Of a stretch of DNA of 20,656 nt, positions 1 to 8,416 are shown piece by piece (the first letter of the stretch is position 1; each line of letters begins with the position of its first letter). The notes beneath the pieces are model-generated. The model worked only from the letters and a program-made list of their open reading frames with translations. It made no database searches and was not told where the DNA came from. This DNA comes from Bacteroides sp. CAG:927. GTDB taxonomy: Bacteria > Bacteroidota > Bacteroidia > Bacteroidales > Muribaculaceae. A program made the translations under genes and the position numbers. The stretch is taken from assembly GCA_000431155.1 (NCBI GenBank), contig HF985646.1, forward strand, positions 1 through 20,656. The letters are read 5' to 3'.

Positions 1-2
1 CC

Positions 3-38
3 GGCCGCGACAGGACATCCTGCCGCGGCCTTTTTTAT
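3..38 (+). terminator. Rho-independent terminator of a gene upstream of the window
   Basis: GGCCGCG (3-9) pairs with CGCGGCC (24-30), and CAGGA/TCCTG extends the stem inward past one mismatch. A run of six T follows from 31. It lies 20 nt before the next start codon, so it closes a plus-strand unit that begins outside the window. Confidence 0.85.
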
Positions 39-55
39 TTACAACTTGTTTTGTT

Positions 56-1066
56 ATGTGGTATAGATTTATTTGTGTGATATGGCTGATGTGGATGTGC
101 GTCTGTGCTTCGGCATCAAATACTGTGAGGCGTTCTTTTCTTGAATATGAGGGTGGAGATGCTAAACTGCTTATCAGCTGTTCGGGCTTATCAAATGAGG
201 GGATGGTTACTACTGTTGGTCTTAATGTGGAGTGCAGTGACCTGCCGTTCAGCATGGACAGTGTGAGGATTGTGGTGTGCGATACGGTCTATTCCTCTTT
301 GGAGCCGTTTGTGTTGGTCGGCATGGAGAAGGATGTTGTGCATAAAAGGGTGTTGTGGAGTGTGGATGTGGAGTTTCCCCAGCTGTTTGCCTTTTCTGAG
401 AATGATATGATTTGCGCATATACATCAGAGGGTGTGTTTAAAATCCCTTTGACCAATGAGGGACGGTTGCAGAGCGAAAGCGAGCTGCTGGCTGAGAATT
501 TTGCTTCGGAAATAGAAAGGTACGAGCATAGTATAGCTGTGTTGCGTTTGTGGTGCGTGCTGGCTTTTGTGGCTCTGATTGGTTGTGTCGTTTGCTTCTG
601 GCTGATTATAAGGAAAAAATCCGAGTGTCGGCGCGCACTTCAAGAGGAGGTATGTGCGCATGAACTCAGAATTGAGAATCTATATCATAACGGGTTCGGC
701 GCATTTAATGATTTGTGTAATGTTTATTTTGACAAATATGATTCGGAGCGTACCAGAGCCACGATAGTCGGTGATGTGGAGGATATTATAATGTCCTATC
801 GTTCGCAAAAAATGATTTCGGAGTTGACGGAGGCAGTTAACGCCAATATGGGTGGAATTCTGAATCGCATATGTAAAGAGCTACCCGAGTTGAGCGATAA
901 TGATGTGCTGCTTATGACTTATCTATATGCCGGGTTTTCTGCCAAAGCTGTGTGCCTGATGATGGATTTGAAGCTGAAAAATTTTTACAACCGCCGCACG
1001 CGTCTTAAAGATAAAATATTGGCTTCGGATGCCCAAAATAAGGAGTGGTTTGCATCAAAAATGTAG
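56..1066 (+). CDS. Membrane-anchored regulator with C-terminal helix-turn-helix
   Basis: 336 aa. Residues 1-21 form a hydrophobic signal peptide or anchor (MWYRFICVIWLMWMCVCASA). Residues 22-160 are a beta-rich region, presumably periplasmic. Residues 163-185 are a clear transmembrane helix followed by basic residues (RKK), so the C-terminus should be cytoplasmic. Residues about 187-275 look helical. Residues 279-322 (starting LSDNDVLLMTYL, ending YNRRTRLKDKIL) resemble the LuxR/sigma-region-4-like HTH found at the end of many Bacteroidota TPR-type regulators. No TPR repeats are evident here. At least 14 cysteines are present, which is unusual for a periplasmic-facing protein. Target genes are unknown; the small secreted protein downstream is one candidate. 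The next Met (residue 12) would destroy the signal peptide, so the start at 56 is preferred. No TAnnTTTG box is visible between the terminator and the start. Confidence 0.75.
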   Translation: MWYRFICVIWLMWMCVCASASNTVRRSFLEYEGGDAKLLISCSGLSNEGMVTTVGLNVECSDLPFSMDSVRIVVCDTVYSSLEPFVLVGMEKDVVHKRVLWSVDVEFPQLFAFSENDMICAYTSEGVFKIPLTNEGRLQSESELLAENFASEIERYEHSIAVLRLWCVLAFVALIGCVVCFWLIIRKKSECRRALQEEVCAHELRIENLYHNGFGAFNDLCNVYFDKYDSERTRATIVGDVEDIIMSYRSQKMISELTEAVNANMGGILNRICKELPELSDNDVLLMTYLYAGFSAKAVCLMMDLKLKNFYNRRTRLKDKILASDAQNKEWFASKM

Positions 1067-1157
1067 TGCGGAAGAGGGTGTGGATTTGAAATTTATTCCT
1101 CATGCTGAATATCAGTTGTTTACATCATGCTGAGAGGACTGTCTAATTGATTGGAAT

Positions 1158-1190
1158 TTTGGCTTGTCTTGACTCTTGATGGTAAATTTG
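1158..1190 (+). promoter_or_regulatory. Bacteroidota-type promoter for the small secreted protein
   Basis: TTTG at 1158-1161, a 21-nt spacer, then TAAATTTG at 1183-1190, matching the known TTTG / TAnnTTTG pattern of the Bacteroidota primary sigma factor. It predicts a leader of about 20 nt before the ATG at 1217, so this gene probably has its own transcript. The rest of the 150-bp gap shows nothing else notable. Confidence 0.6.
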
Positions 1191-1216
1191 CCGTATAACC
1201 AATTAGATATGTAATT

Positions 1217-1567
1217 ATGAAAAAACTCTTTTTAATTGCGCTTATGGGGCTGTTTTCCGTAGGTGCGTGTGTGGCAAAACCCAAGTTCAAGAGTATTGAC
1301 AACTATGGAAATGCTACCACTATTGTGGTTGTGGACAAAGATGCATCCAACAGCATAAGCGTGACTTCTGCCGTGTTTCACAATGACGGCAAGGAGTTAC
1401 CGGCTAAATCAATGCAAACAAATCTGAGCGGTGGCGAGGCCATAATCACAATGAAGTTCAAGCGGTGTACTGTTTTCAGCAATTGCTATATTGTCGTTAC
1501 TATCAATGGCAAAGAGGAACGCATAAACCTGAATCTTGGTGGAGTTTCGAAGCCCAATAACAAATGA
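1217..1567 (+). CDS. Small secreted protein of unknown function
   Basis: 116 aa. Residues 1-20 form a standard signal peptide (MKKLFLIALMGLFSVGACVA) with a likely signal peptidase I cut before Lys21. Cys18 sits in VGAC, a weak lipobox, so a lipoprotein cannot be excluded. The mature part (about 96 aa) has alternating hydrophobic strands (TTIVVVD, ISVTSAVF, EAIITMKF, CYIVVTINGK, RINLNL), suggesting a small beta-sandwich. Cys84 and Cys90 could form a disulfide. I do not recognise the family. It has its own promoter and terminator and follows the membrane-anchored HTH gene, so it may be a target or partner of that regulator, but nothing in the sequence proves it. Confidence 0.7.
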   Translation: MKKLFLIALMGLFSVGACVAKPKFKSIDNYGNATTIVVVDKDASNSISVTSAVFHNDGKELPAKSMQTNLSGGEAIITMKFKRCTVFSNCYIVVTINGKEERINLNLGGVSKPNNK

Positions 1568-1588
1568 TGCTGCAAATGCCGGAATACT

Positions 1589-1615
1589 AAAAAGGCTCCC
1601 CATGGGGAGCCTTTT
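1589..1615. terminator. Bidirectional palindromic terminator between convergent genes
   Basis: A perfect 18-bp palindrome GGCTCCCCATGGGGAGCC (1594-1611) is flanked by AAAAA on the left and TTTT on the right, so each strand has stem plus T-tract. It separates the plus-strand small secreted gene (stop at 1567) from minus-strand yidC (stop at 1644) and probably ends both. Confidence 0.85.
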
Positions 1616-1643
1616 GTTTGATAGCGGTAATGTGTGTCAGCGA

Positions 1644-3752
1644 TTATTTGCTGCGGCGTCCTGCGCGTGTGCGCTGTTTCTCCTGTTCACGGAGAAGAGC
1701 CTGTTGCTTGCGCTGTGCTTCTTCAAGACGAGCCATGAAGCCGCTCTTTTTTTTGGGCTTGGCGGCGTTCTGTCGCATTGTTTCACGCACCTTTTCTTCG
1801 CTCACTACTTTGCGGAACACATAAGTCTGAATGATGGTGATGAGCAGCGACAGCAGGTAGTAGTAGCTCAAACCGGCTGCATAATTGTTGAAGAAGAACA
1901 GGAACATTACAGGCATGAGATACATCATCCATTTCATTCCCGGCATGGAATTGCCGCCGGGCTGGTTCTGCATAGTGATGCGGGTGTAGATGATGTTGAC
2001 TACTGTCATCAGCAAGCAGAATAGGCTGATGTGGTTGCCGAATGTAGAGGAGATGAAAGGTATGTTGGTGGTCCAGCTTACAATAGCATCCGGGGCTGAC
2101 AGGTCCTTAGCCCAAAGGAATGGCTCTCCTCGCAGTTCTATTGCCGAGGGGAAAAAATTGAACATCGCAATCAGGATGGGCAATTGCAACAGCATGGGCA
2201 GACACCCTGAGAAGGGGCTTGCGCCGGCGCGACTGTACAGAGCCATGGTTTCCTGCTGGCGTTTCATGGCGTTCTCGTTGCCGGGATATTTGTCGTTGAT
2301 GACTTTGATTTCAGGAGCAAGTACGCGCATTTTGGCCTGCGACATATAGCTCTTGTATGTGAACGGGAACAGAATGATTTTAATGAAGATTGTGAGCAGG
2401 AGTATTATTATGCCGTAATTGGCTATGTAGTTGCCGAGGAAGCTGAATACCGGAATGATGATAATGGTGTTGATCCAACGGAACAATGTCCACCCTAAAG
2501 GTATAAGCTTGGTGAGATGAAGATTTTCTTCCGGAGTTATGGTTTCTTCAATGTCAGAGAGCAGAGGGTAGGAGTTGGGGCCTATGAACCATGTGAATGA
2601 TGCGGGATATTCCAATGAAGCCGAGTAGTCAAGCACGGTGGATGATGAAAGCTGCTTGATGAAGTCAGGATTGTTTTCAAGCTCCTCGCTGTCAATGTCT
2701 GCGGCTGTGAAATTGGTTTGCGGAACCAGTACCGTGCTGAAAAATTGGTTTTTATATCCAATCCATTTCACGCGCTCGGTGAGTTCCTCGCGGTCGGCAC
2801 CGCTCTCTTTGAGGTTGTCAACTTCGCCATTGGCAAACATGTAGTAGATGGCGCTGTTGCGTTCCTCAAACACTCGTCCGGCCTCGTTGCGCGCCATTTT
2901 CTGGTTCCATATCATGTCAATGGTGCTTACGCTTGACGGTATGATGGATTGCATGCCTTTCTGCACAATGTCCATCTTTACAAGATAGCCTGTTTTGGGC
3001 AGTGTGTAGCGTATCCCCCAAGAGGCACCATCGCCAAGCTGCAGTTGCATCAGCACTGTGGAGTCATTCTCCATTATCGGAGAAAAGAAAAATTCGCGTG
3101 TGTCAAAGCGTTGAGTGGCCGATGTGAGGATAAATCCGTAAGAGTCGGTGCCGGGGGCAATGGGACTCACTCTGGTGGAGTCGTAGCTGTTGTACTCTTT
3201 GAGTGTGGCACGTGAAATGGCACCGCCTTTGTTGGATATTTCCAGCGCGAGCACATCATTTTCAAGTTTCACGGTAGTGCTGTCGCCTGTCAGGTGGCGA
3301 GCGAAACCACCATATTTGACAATATTGGCCAGAGTCTGTTTCAGTTCACTTACGGCCAGTGCGGCAGTGGCACGCGGCAGAGAGCCATAACTGGCGTTAA
3401 GAATGTCGTTGACCGGCACTTGAGTGTTGTTGGCAGTTACGTAACCGCTCAGTTCACCACCGGCTGCGAGTTGCAGACGCACCGGACCATTGGATAGTGT
3501 GGTGATATTGGTGGCTGAATCAGTGACACCAAAAGATTTCACTGTTGACAGAATGGCCTGTTTGTCGGCATTTGTCACGGAGTCGATGGAAATGGTATTT
3601 CCGTCGGGAGATTTTTGCGTTTCCTGAGCCAACTGTTCCTGCCGTTCGCGCTCCATACGCTGGCGTTCTTCGGCAGATGGCTGATTTAGGTACATGAAGC
3701 CGAGAATCACGGCTCCCATCAGCAGCAGGCCCCAAAGCGTGTTTTTGTCCAT
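1644..3752 (-). CDS. yidC: Membrane protein insertase YidC
   Basis: 702 aa. It inserts and folds inner-membrane proteins, alone or with SecYEG. TM1 is at about 6-22 (MDKNTLWGLLLMGAVILGFMY), followed by a charged linker, a large periplasmic P1 domain to about 410, and the conserved insertase core at about 440-650 with several TM helices. The hallmark region around MRVLAPEIKVINDKYP and the GCLPMLLQLPILIAMF segment (516-531) is intact. The C-terminus (about 665-702) is Lys/Arg-rich, as in other Bacteroidota YidC, and could contact ribosomes. The protein is longer than the roughly 620 aa I recall for Bacteroides YidC. The excess lies at about 75-158, ahead of the usual LEND..ISNKGG start of P1. 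The gene lies 39 nt after pyrG on the same strand and probably shares its transcript. Confidence 0.95.
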   Translation of the reverse strand: MDKNTLWGLLLMGAVILGFMYLNQPSAEERQRMERERQEQLAQETQKSPDGNTISIDSVTNADKQAILSTVKSFGVTDSATNITTLSNGPVRLQLAAGGELSGYVTANNTQVPVNDILNASYGSLPRATAALAVSELKQTLANIVKYGGFARHLTGDSTTVKLENDVLALEISNKGGAISRATLKEYNSYDSTRVSPIAPGTDSYGFILTSATQRFDTREFFFSPIMENDSTVLMQLQLGDGASWGIRYTLPKTGYLVKMDIVQKGMQSIIPSSVSTIDMIWNQKMARNEAGRVFEERNSAIYYMFANGEVDNLKESGADREELTERVKWIGYKNQFFSTVLVPQTNFTAADIDSEELENNPDFIKQLSSSTVLDYSASLEYPASFTWFIGPNSYPLLSDIEETITPEENLHLTKLIPLGWTLFRWINTIIIIPVFSFLGNYIANYGIIILLLTIFIKIILFPFTYKSYMSQAKMRVLAPEIKVINDKYPGNENAMKRQQETMALYSRAGASPFSGCLPMLLQLPILIAMFNFFPSAIELRGEPFLWAKDLSAPDAIVSWTTNIPFISSTFGNHISLFCLLMTVVNIIYTRITMQNQPGGNSMPGMKWMMYLMPVMFLFFFNNYAAGLSYYYLLSLLITIIQTYVFRKVVSEEKVRETMRQNAAKPKKKSGFMARLEEAQRKQQALLREQEKQRTRAGRRSK

Positions 3753-3791
3753 GTTTAGGTGTGAATATATACTTATTTGTTAATAATTACA

Positions 3792-5423
3792 TTATTGGTC
3801 GGCACTCTCCAAGGCTTTTTCCTCGCCGTAGGCTATTGCCGCGCGCATGAAACTTAGGAAAAGCGGACTGGGATTAAGCACCGTACTTGAATATTCAGGA
3901 TGATACTGGGTGCCCACATACCAGCGTTTGTCGGGCAGCTCCACTACTTCCACCAGCTGCGAGTGCGGGTTTTCACCCACGCATTTCATGCCGGCGTATT
4001 CAAAATCAGCGCGAAAATCGTTGTTGAACTCGTAACGGTGGCGATGGCGTTCACGTATTTCGGTTGTGCCGTATGCTTTGGCTGCGATGCTGTCGGGAGC
4101 AAGGTGACAGTCGTAAGCTCCAAGACGCATGGTGCCACCCATGTTGGAGATGTTTTTCTGCTCCTCCATCAGGTCAATCACGTTGTGAGTGGTGGTGTGG
4201 TCCATTTCAGTGGAGTTGGCATCAGCATAGCCCAGCACGTTGCGGGCAAACTCTATCACCATGCACTGCATGCCCAGACATATACCGAAGGTGGGCACAT
4301 TGTGTTCGCGGCACCATTTAAGCGCCACGAATTTGCCTTCAATGCCACGCTGTCCGAATCCCGGCGCAACAATCACACCGTCAAGATCCTGCATCTGCTC
4401 CTGAACATTGTGCTCAAAAAGTTTTTCGGAATGAATGTATTTCAGGTTCAGCTTGCGGTCATTGTATGTGGCGGCCTGAAATAATGCTTCGTTGATGGAT
4501 TTGTATGCGTCCTGAAGCTCCACATATTTTCCCACGAGGCCAATTGTCACTTCTTTGTCGGCACGCTTGATTTTATCAATAAACTTCATCCACGGCTCCA
4601 TGTGGGGTTCGCCCTCCGGAGTAACGCCCATTTTGCGGAGCACAATTTCGTCAAGATGCTGCGCATGCATCATCAGTGGCACTTCGTAAATGGTGGAACA
4701 GTCCAGTGATTGCACTACGGCATTTGGGCTGACATTGCAGAACTGGGCTATTTTCTTGCGCATGGCACCAGGAATCTCTTTTTCGGTGCGCAATACGAGC
4801 ACATCGGGCTGGATACCAAGCTGCTGCAACTGTTTTACCGAATGTTGTGTCGGCTTGGTTTTTAGCTCTTTTGCCGCATGGAGATAAGGCACGTAGGTGA
4901 GATGGATGCACAAGGCATTTTCTTCCAGTTCCCAGCGCAGCTGGCGCACGCTTTCAAGAAAAGGCTGCGATTCAATGTCCCCCACAGTTCCACCTATTTC
5001 TGTGATAATGAAATCAAAGTTGCCCGTGTTTCCAAGAATTTTCACATTGCGTTTGATTTCATCAGTGATGTGAGGAATAATCTGAACAGTTTTGCCCAGA
5101 TAATCGCCTCTGCGTTCCTTGTCGATTACGCTCTGGAATATACGCCCTGAAGTAACATTATTGGCGCGGGAAGTGCGTACGTTGGTGAACCTCTCGTAAT
5201 GTCCGAGATCCAGATCGGCTTCATGGCCGTCTTCGGTCACATAGCATTCGCCGTGCTCATAAGGATTGAGGGTACCCGGGTCAATATTGATATAGGGGTC
5301 AAACTTCTGAATCGTAACTCTGTAGCCACGTGCCTTGAGCAGACAGGCCAACGAAGCAGAGATGATTCCTTTGCCAAGGGATGACACCACCCCGCCGGTC
5401 ACAAAAATATACTTTGTTTCCAC
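3792..5423 (-). CDS. pyrG: CTP synthase
   Basis: Converts UTP to CTP using ATP and glutamine, the last step of pyrimidine nucleotide synthesis. With the GTG start at 5423 it is 543 aa, the usual size. The N-terminal amidoligase has the P-loop GGVVSSLGKG near residue 10 and the ITEIGGTVGDIES segment. The C-terminal class I glutaminase has GICLGMQ with nucleophile Cys382 and QYHPEY with His508/Glu510. The frame stays open to a TTG at 5444 (seven more residues), but the family normally starts at this xETKYIFVTGG position and a -7-like box at 5456-5449 would leave the TTG almost leaderless, so GTG 5423 is preferred. It is followed 39 nt later by yidC. Confidence 0.95.
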   Translation of the reverse strand: METKYIFVTGGVVSSLGKGIISASLACLLKARGYRVTIQKFDPYINIDPGTLNPYEHGECYVTEDGHEADLDLGHYERFTNVRTSRANNVTSGRIFQSVIDKERRGDYLGKTVQIIPHITDEIKRNVKILGNTGNFDFIITEIGGTVGDIESQPFLESVRQLRWELEENALCIHLTYVPYLHAAKELKTKPTQHSVKQLQQLGIQPDVLVLRTEKEIPGAMRKKIAQFCNVSPNAVVQSLDCSTIYEVPLMMHAQHLDEIVLRKMGVTPEGEPHMEPWMKFIDKIKRADKEVTIGLVGKYVELQDAYKSINEALFQAATYNDRKLNLKYIHSEKLFEHNVQEQMQDLDGVIVAPGFGQRGIEGKFVALKWCREHNVPTFGICLGMQCMVIEFARNVLGYADANSTEMDHTTTHNVIDLMEEQKNISNMGGTMRLGAYDCHLAPDSIAAKAYGTTEIRERHRHRYEFNNDFRADFEYAGMKCVGENPHSQLVEVVELPDKRWYVGTQYHPEYSSTVLNPSPLFLSFMRAAIAYGEEKALESADQ

Positions 5424-5448
5424 TTTCAATAAATAATTTTCCAAATTG

Positions 5449-5456
5449 CAAAGTTA
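5449..5456 (-). promoter_or_regulatory. -7 box for pyrG-yidC
   Basis: The minus strand reads TAACTTTG, an exact match to TAnnTTTG, about 26 nt before the GTG start of pyrG. No good TTTG is seen 19-21 nt upstream, so the -33 half is weak. Confidence 0.45.
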
Positions 5457-5531
5457 CAATTTTTCGTCGTAACCCCACCACACATATCCCTCTTCTTTTT
5501 TTGAATATTTGAATAATTGTTATAGGGAATA

Positions 5532-5567
5532 TAAAAGAAGGACGAGCCTGCATCACAAGCTCGTCCT
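5532..5567 (-). terminator. Terminator after the M13 peptidase gene
   Basis: On the minus strand GGACGAGC (5566-5559) pairs with GCTCGTCC (5547-5540), followed by a T-rich stretch (TTCTTTT, 5539-5533). It sits just past the peptidase stop codon and closes the purC-menG-peptidase run before the pyrG promoter. Confidence 0.8.
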
Positions 5568-5589
5568 GAGTTATTATAGGACTTTGGTA

Positions 5590-7632
5590 TTACCAGATTA
5601 CCACGCGTTCGGATTCGGGACGGAACATGGGCTGACCTTCGGTGATGGAGAAGGCTTTGAAGAAGGGAGCAAGGTTGCGCAGGGTCACATTGACGCGGTT
5701 GCATCCGAGCGAGTGAACATCGCCGGTAGTGAGTGAGCGTATCTCCTCATCGCGGATGTTCTGTCCCCACAGGTTGGCATAGTTCATATAGAATACCTGC
5801 TCGGGAGTGTAACCCTCAATGGTTTCAGTGGCAATGTCCACTCCTTTTTTCTTCTGCGAGTCAAGGAATGCGGTCATGGCCACACGTAAGCCACCTTGGT
5901 CGGCAATGTTTTCACCCATAGTATAGGTGCCGTTGGCATGGAGACCCGGAAGCACTTCCACAGCGTCAAACTGAGCGCCAAGACCTTTGGTCTTTTCTGT
6001 GAAGGCTTTGCTGTCCTCGGCGGTCCACCAGTCGCGCATGTTGCCTTCGGCATCAAAGTTACGACCTTGGTCGTCAAATCCGTGAGTCATCTCGTGGCCT
6101 ATTACCACACCTATGCCACCATAGTTTTCTGCATCGCTGGCCTCAGGATCAAAGAACGGGGCCTGAAGTATTGCGGCAGGGAACACGATTTCGTTGGCCA
6201 AAGGATTGTAGTAGGCATTGACTGTTTGCGGAGTCATGCCCCATTCGGTGCGGTCCACCGGTTTGCCCCATTTGCTGTAGAGGTCTTTCTGATGCCACAT
6301 ACCCACATTGTGCATGTTCTCGTAGTAGGAGAGAGCCGGATCAATTTCCATGGTGGAATAATCTTTCCATTTGTCGGGATAACCGATTTTCACGGTGAAT
6401 GCGTTGAGCTTTTTGATGGCATTGAGCTTGGTGTCGTCGCTCATCCAGTCAAGATGGAGAATATGCTTGCCAAGGGCTGTGCGAAGATTCTCTACCAATC
6501 CTATCATGTACTCTTTGCTTGACTGGGGGAAATATTTTTCTACATACAGCTGGCCTACAGCCTCGCCCATGGCTCCTTCAGTGGCGCCGAGTGCGCGTTT
6601 CCAGCGGGGACGCTGTTGCTGTACGCCGCTCATCACTTTGTTGAACTCAAAGGAGGCATCGCTGAAATTGTCGCTGAGCTTGCCGGCGGCCTGAGCCACG
6701 TATTTCCAAAGATAATAATCCTTGATTTCGCGGTCGGTGAGGGCAGCCATAAGCTTATTGGCCTGGTCAACAGACTTAAGCTCGGTTACAATAACCTGTT
6801 CGGGTGATTGAATGCCCATTGTTTCAATAAAGAAACGGTCCCAGTCAATGTTGGGATAAAGTTCCTTGACTTGAGCGAATGTGCGGGGGTTGTACATAGC
6901 CGGAATATTGCGGCTCTCCTCACGAGTGAGTGCGGAGTCGGCAAGAGCTGTCTCAATCTTCATCACATTGTTCATGATGCGGTTGGCGTCCTTTTTGGAA
7001 TAGCCGGCATTGCGCATCTGGGTGACTATGAGTTTCTTGTATGCTTCACGCACTTCTTTGTTGCGTTTGTCGTTCTTGAGATAATAGTCGCGGTCACCAA
7101 GCCCCATGCCGCCTCCGCCGATATACATGGCGTAAACTGATGAATTGGCGAGGTCTTCCTGTATGCCTGCGCTGAAGAATGGTGACGCATAGTTGCCGTG
7201 CATCCACAGAAACAGGTCGGTCATTCCTTCGTGGGGAGTGGTTTCAATTTTTTTGAGGTCAGCCAGAATAGGTTTTGCCCCTTCGGCATTGCGGCGGGCA
7301 GAGTCCATGGCCTGATTGTAGATGGTTGATACCTTGAAGGCAACGGTGCCCGGTTGCGGATTGGTGGATGCGAGATTGAGCACAATGTCTTTTACACGGG
7401 CTTCGCTTGTATCGGACAGGATATTGAATTTGCCGTAGCGTGCATGCTCGGGAGTGAGTGGGTTTTCTTCCATCCATTTTTTGTTGACATGGAGGTAGAA
7501 ATCGGTGCCAGGGGCGATAGTGTTGTCTATCTGTTTGGCATCAAGGCTCTTGAGGTGCTCCTTGGGAGCATCGGCAAGTGCAGAAGTGCCGGCGGTAAGA
7601 GTAATCGCCATGACGAGTGCTAATTTGTTCAT
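5590..7632 (-). CDS. pepO: M13 family zinc metallopeptidase (PepO/neprilysin-like), exported
   Basis: 680 aa. A signal peptide at 1-20 (MNKLALVMAITLTAGTSALA) predicts export to the periplasm or surface. The zinc site is HEMTH at 513-517 with third ligand Glu574 in GENIADQGG, and the substrate-binding NAYYNP motif is at 472-477. These are the M13 (neprilysin/PepO) signatures, and the length is typical. The family cleaves oligopeptides. The C-terminus ends SERVVIW, keeping the terminal Trp but with Val where the mammalian enzymes have Cys. The gene starts 28 nt after menG and is followed by a terminator, so it looks like the last gene of a purC-menG-peptidase transcript. That grouping has no obvious metabolic logic. 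Confidence 0.93.
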   Translation of the reverse strand: MNKLALVMAITLTAGTSALADAPKEHLKSLDAKQIDNTIAPGTDFYLHVNKKWMEENPLTPEHARYGKFNILSDTSEARVKDIVLNLASTNPQPGTVAFKVSTIYNQAMDSARRNAEGAKPILADLKKIETTPHEGMTDLFLWMHGNYASPFFSAGIQEDLANSSVYAMYIGGGGMGLGDRDYYLKNDKRNKEVREAYKKLIVTQMRNAGYSKKDANRIMNNVMKIETALADSALTREESRNIPAMYNPRTFAQVKELYPNIDWDRFFIETMGIQSPEQVIVTELKSVDQANKLMAALTDREIKDYYLWKYVAQAAGKLSDNFSDASFEFNKVMSGVQQQRPRWKRALGATEGAMGEAVGQLYVEKYFPQSSKEYMIGLVENLRTALGKHILHLDWMSDDTKLNAIKKLNAFTVKIGYPDKWKDYSTMEIDPALSYYENMHNVGMWHQKDLYSKWGKPVDRTEWGMTPQTVNAYYNPLANEIVFPAAILQAPFFDPEASDAENYGGIGVVIGHEMTHGFDDQGRNFDAEGNMRDWWTAEDSKAFTEKTKGLGAQFDAVEVLPGLHANGTYTMGENIADQGGLRVAMTAFLDSQKKKGVDIATETIEGYTPEQVFYMNYANLWGQNIRDEEIRSLTTGDVHSLGCNRVNVTLRNLAPFFKAFSITEGQPMFRPESERVVIW

Positions 7633-7660
7633 TTATTTAATGTTATGGTTGGTCAAAATA

Positions 7661-8416
7661 TTATGCTTTTGAGGAAAGGGGCTTGACTGCGGTGTAGAGT
7701 GTGCATACTCCTAAAGTGAGCTGTCGGGCTGTGGCGTTCTCAAATCCGGCCTCCTCCATGAGCGAAGTCATGGCAGTGCCTTGTGGCACAGCCGCGATGC
7801 TTTCAGGCAGATAGGAGTAGGCCCTTGAGTCATGCGAAATCAATCGTCCCACCAGCGGTATTATGCCGCGTGTATAGAGCTTGTAAAACGGCTTGACCAC
7901 TGCTGATGTGGGAATGGAAAGTTCAAGCACCACCAGTGTGCCGCCGGGTTCCAGTACTCTGAACATTGATTCATATCCCTGTAGCAGATGCTCAAAGTTG
8001 CGCACTCCGTAAGCCACGGTGATGCATTGAAACGTGTTGCTGTCAAAAGGCAGGTCAAGGCAGTCGCCTACCTGCAGATTGATTCGGGATGCAAGTCCGG
8101 CTTTATTCACTTTCTCCAGACCTACGTTTATCATACCTTGCGAAAGATCTATCCCGGTGATTCCGGCTGAGCATTTGCGGGCCATGAGTATGGCCATATC
8201 GGCTGTGCCGGTGGCCACATCAAGCACCCTGCGCGGATGTAGCGACGCCACAAGTTTCACGGCCTTGCGGCGCCACAAACGGTCAATGCCGAAAGTCATG
8301 GCGCGGTTCATGAAATCGTAGGCCGGCGCAATGTTGTTGAACATCGTGCGCACCTGCGATGTCTTGCCCCCGTCAGCGTGGTAGGGATTGATGTTTTCGC
8401 AATCAGCCTGATGCAT
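7661..8416 (-). CDS. menG: Demethylmenaquinone methyltransferase (UbiE/MenG family)
   Basis: 251 aa class I SAM-dependent methyltransferase. It performs the last step of menaquinone synthesis, C-methylation of demethylmenaquinone, consistent with Bacteroidota using menaquinone. Family motifs are FNNIAPAYDFMNRAMTFG near 26-43, SAM motif I LDVATGTAD at 65-73, GIDLSQGM, AYGVRNFE at 135-142 and YSYLPESIAAVPQG at 200-213. Its ATG overlaps the purC stop by one base (TAATG, 8418-8414), so translation is probably coupled to purC. The M13 peptidase gene follows after 28 nt. Confidence 0.95.
   Translation of the reverse strand: MHQADCENINPYHADGGKTSQVRTMFNNIAPAYDFMNRAMTFGIDRLWRRKAVKLVASLHPRRVLDVATGTADMAILMARKCSAGITGIDLSQGMINVGLEKVNKAGLASRINLQVGDCLDLPFDSNTFQCITVAYGVRNFEHLLQGYESMFRVLEPGGTLVVLELSIPTSAVVKPFYKLYTRGIIPLVGRLISHDSRAYSYLPESIAAVPQGTAMTSLMEEAGFENATARQLTLGVCTLYTAVKPLSSKA

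Noticed and set aside
1094..1134. Short direct repeat TCATGCTGA in the gap before the small secreted gene
   Set aside because: Nine bases occurring twice in AT-rich DNA is weak evidence and fits no known site.
3900..6522. Long plus-strand open frames opposite pyrG (3900-4484) and the M13 peptidase (5896-6522)
   Set aside because: They lie wholly inside well-conserved genes on the other strand and show no recognisable protein features.
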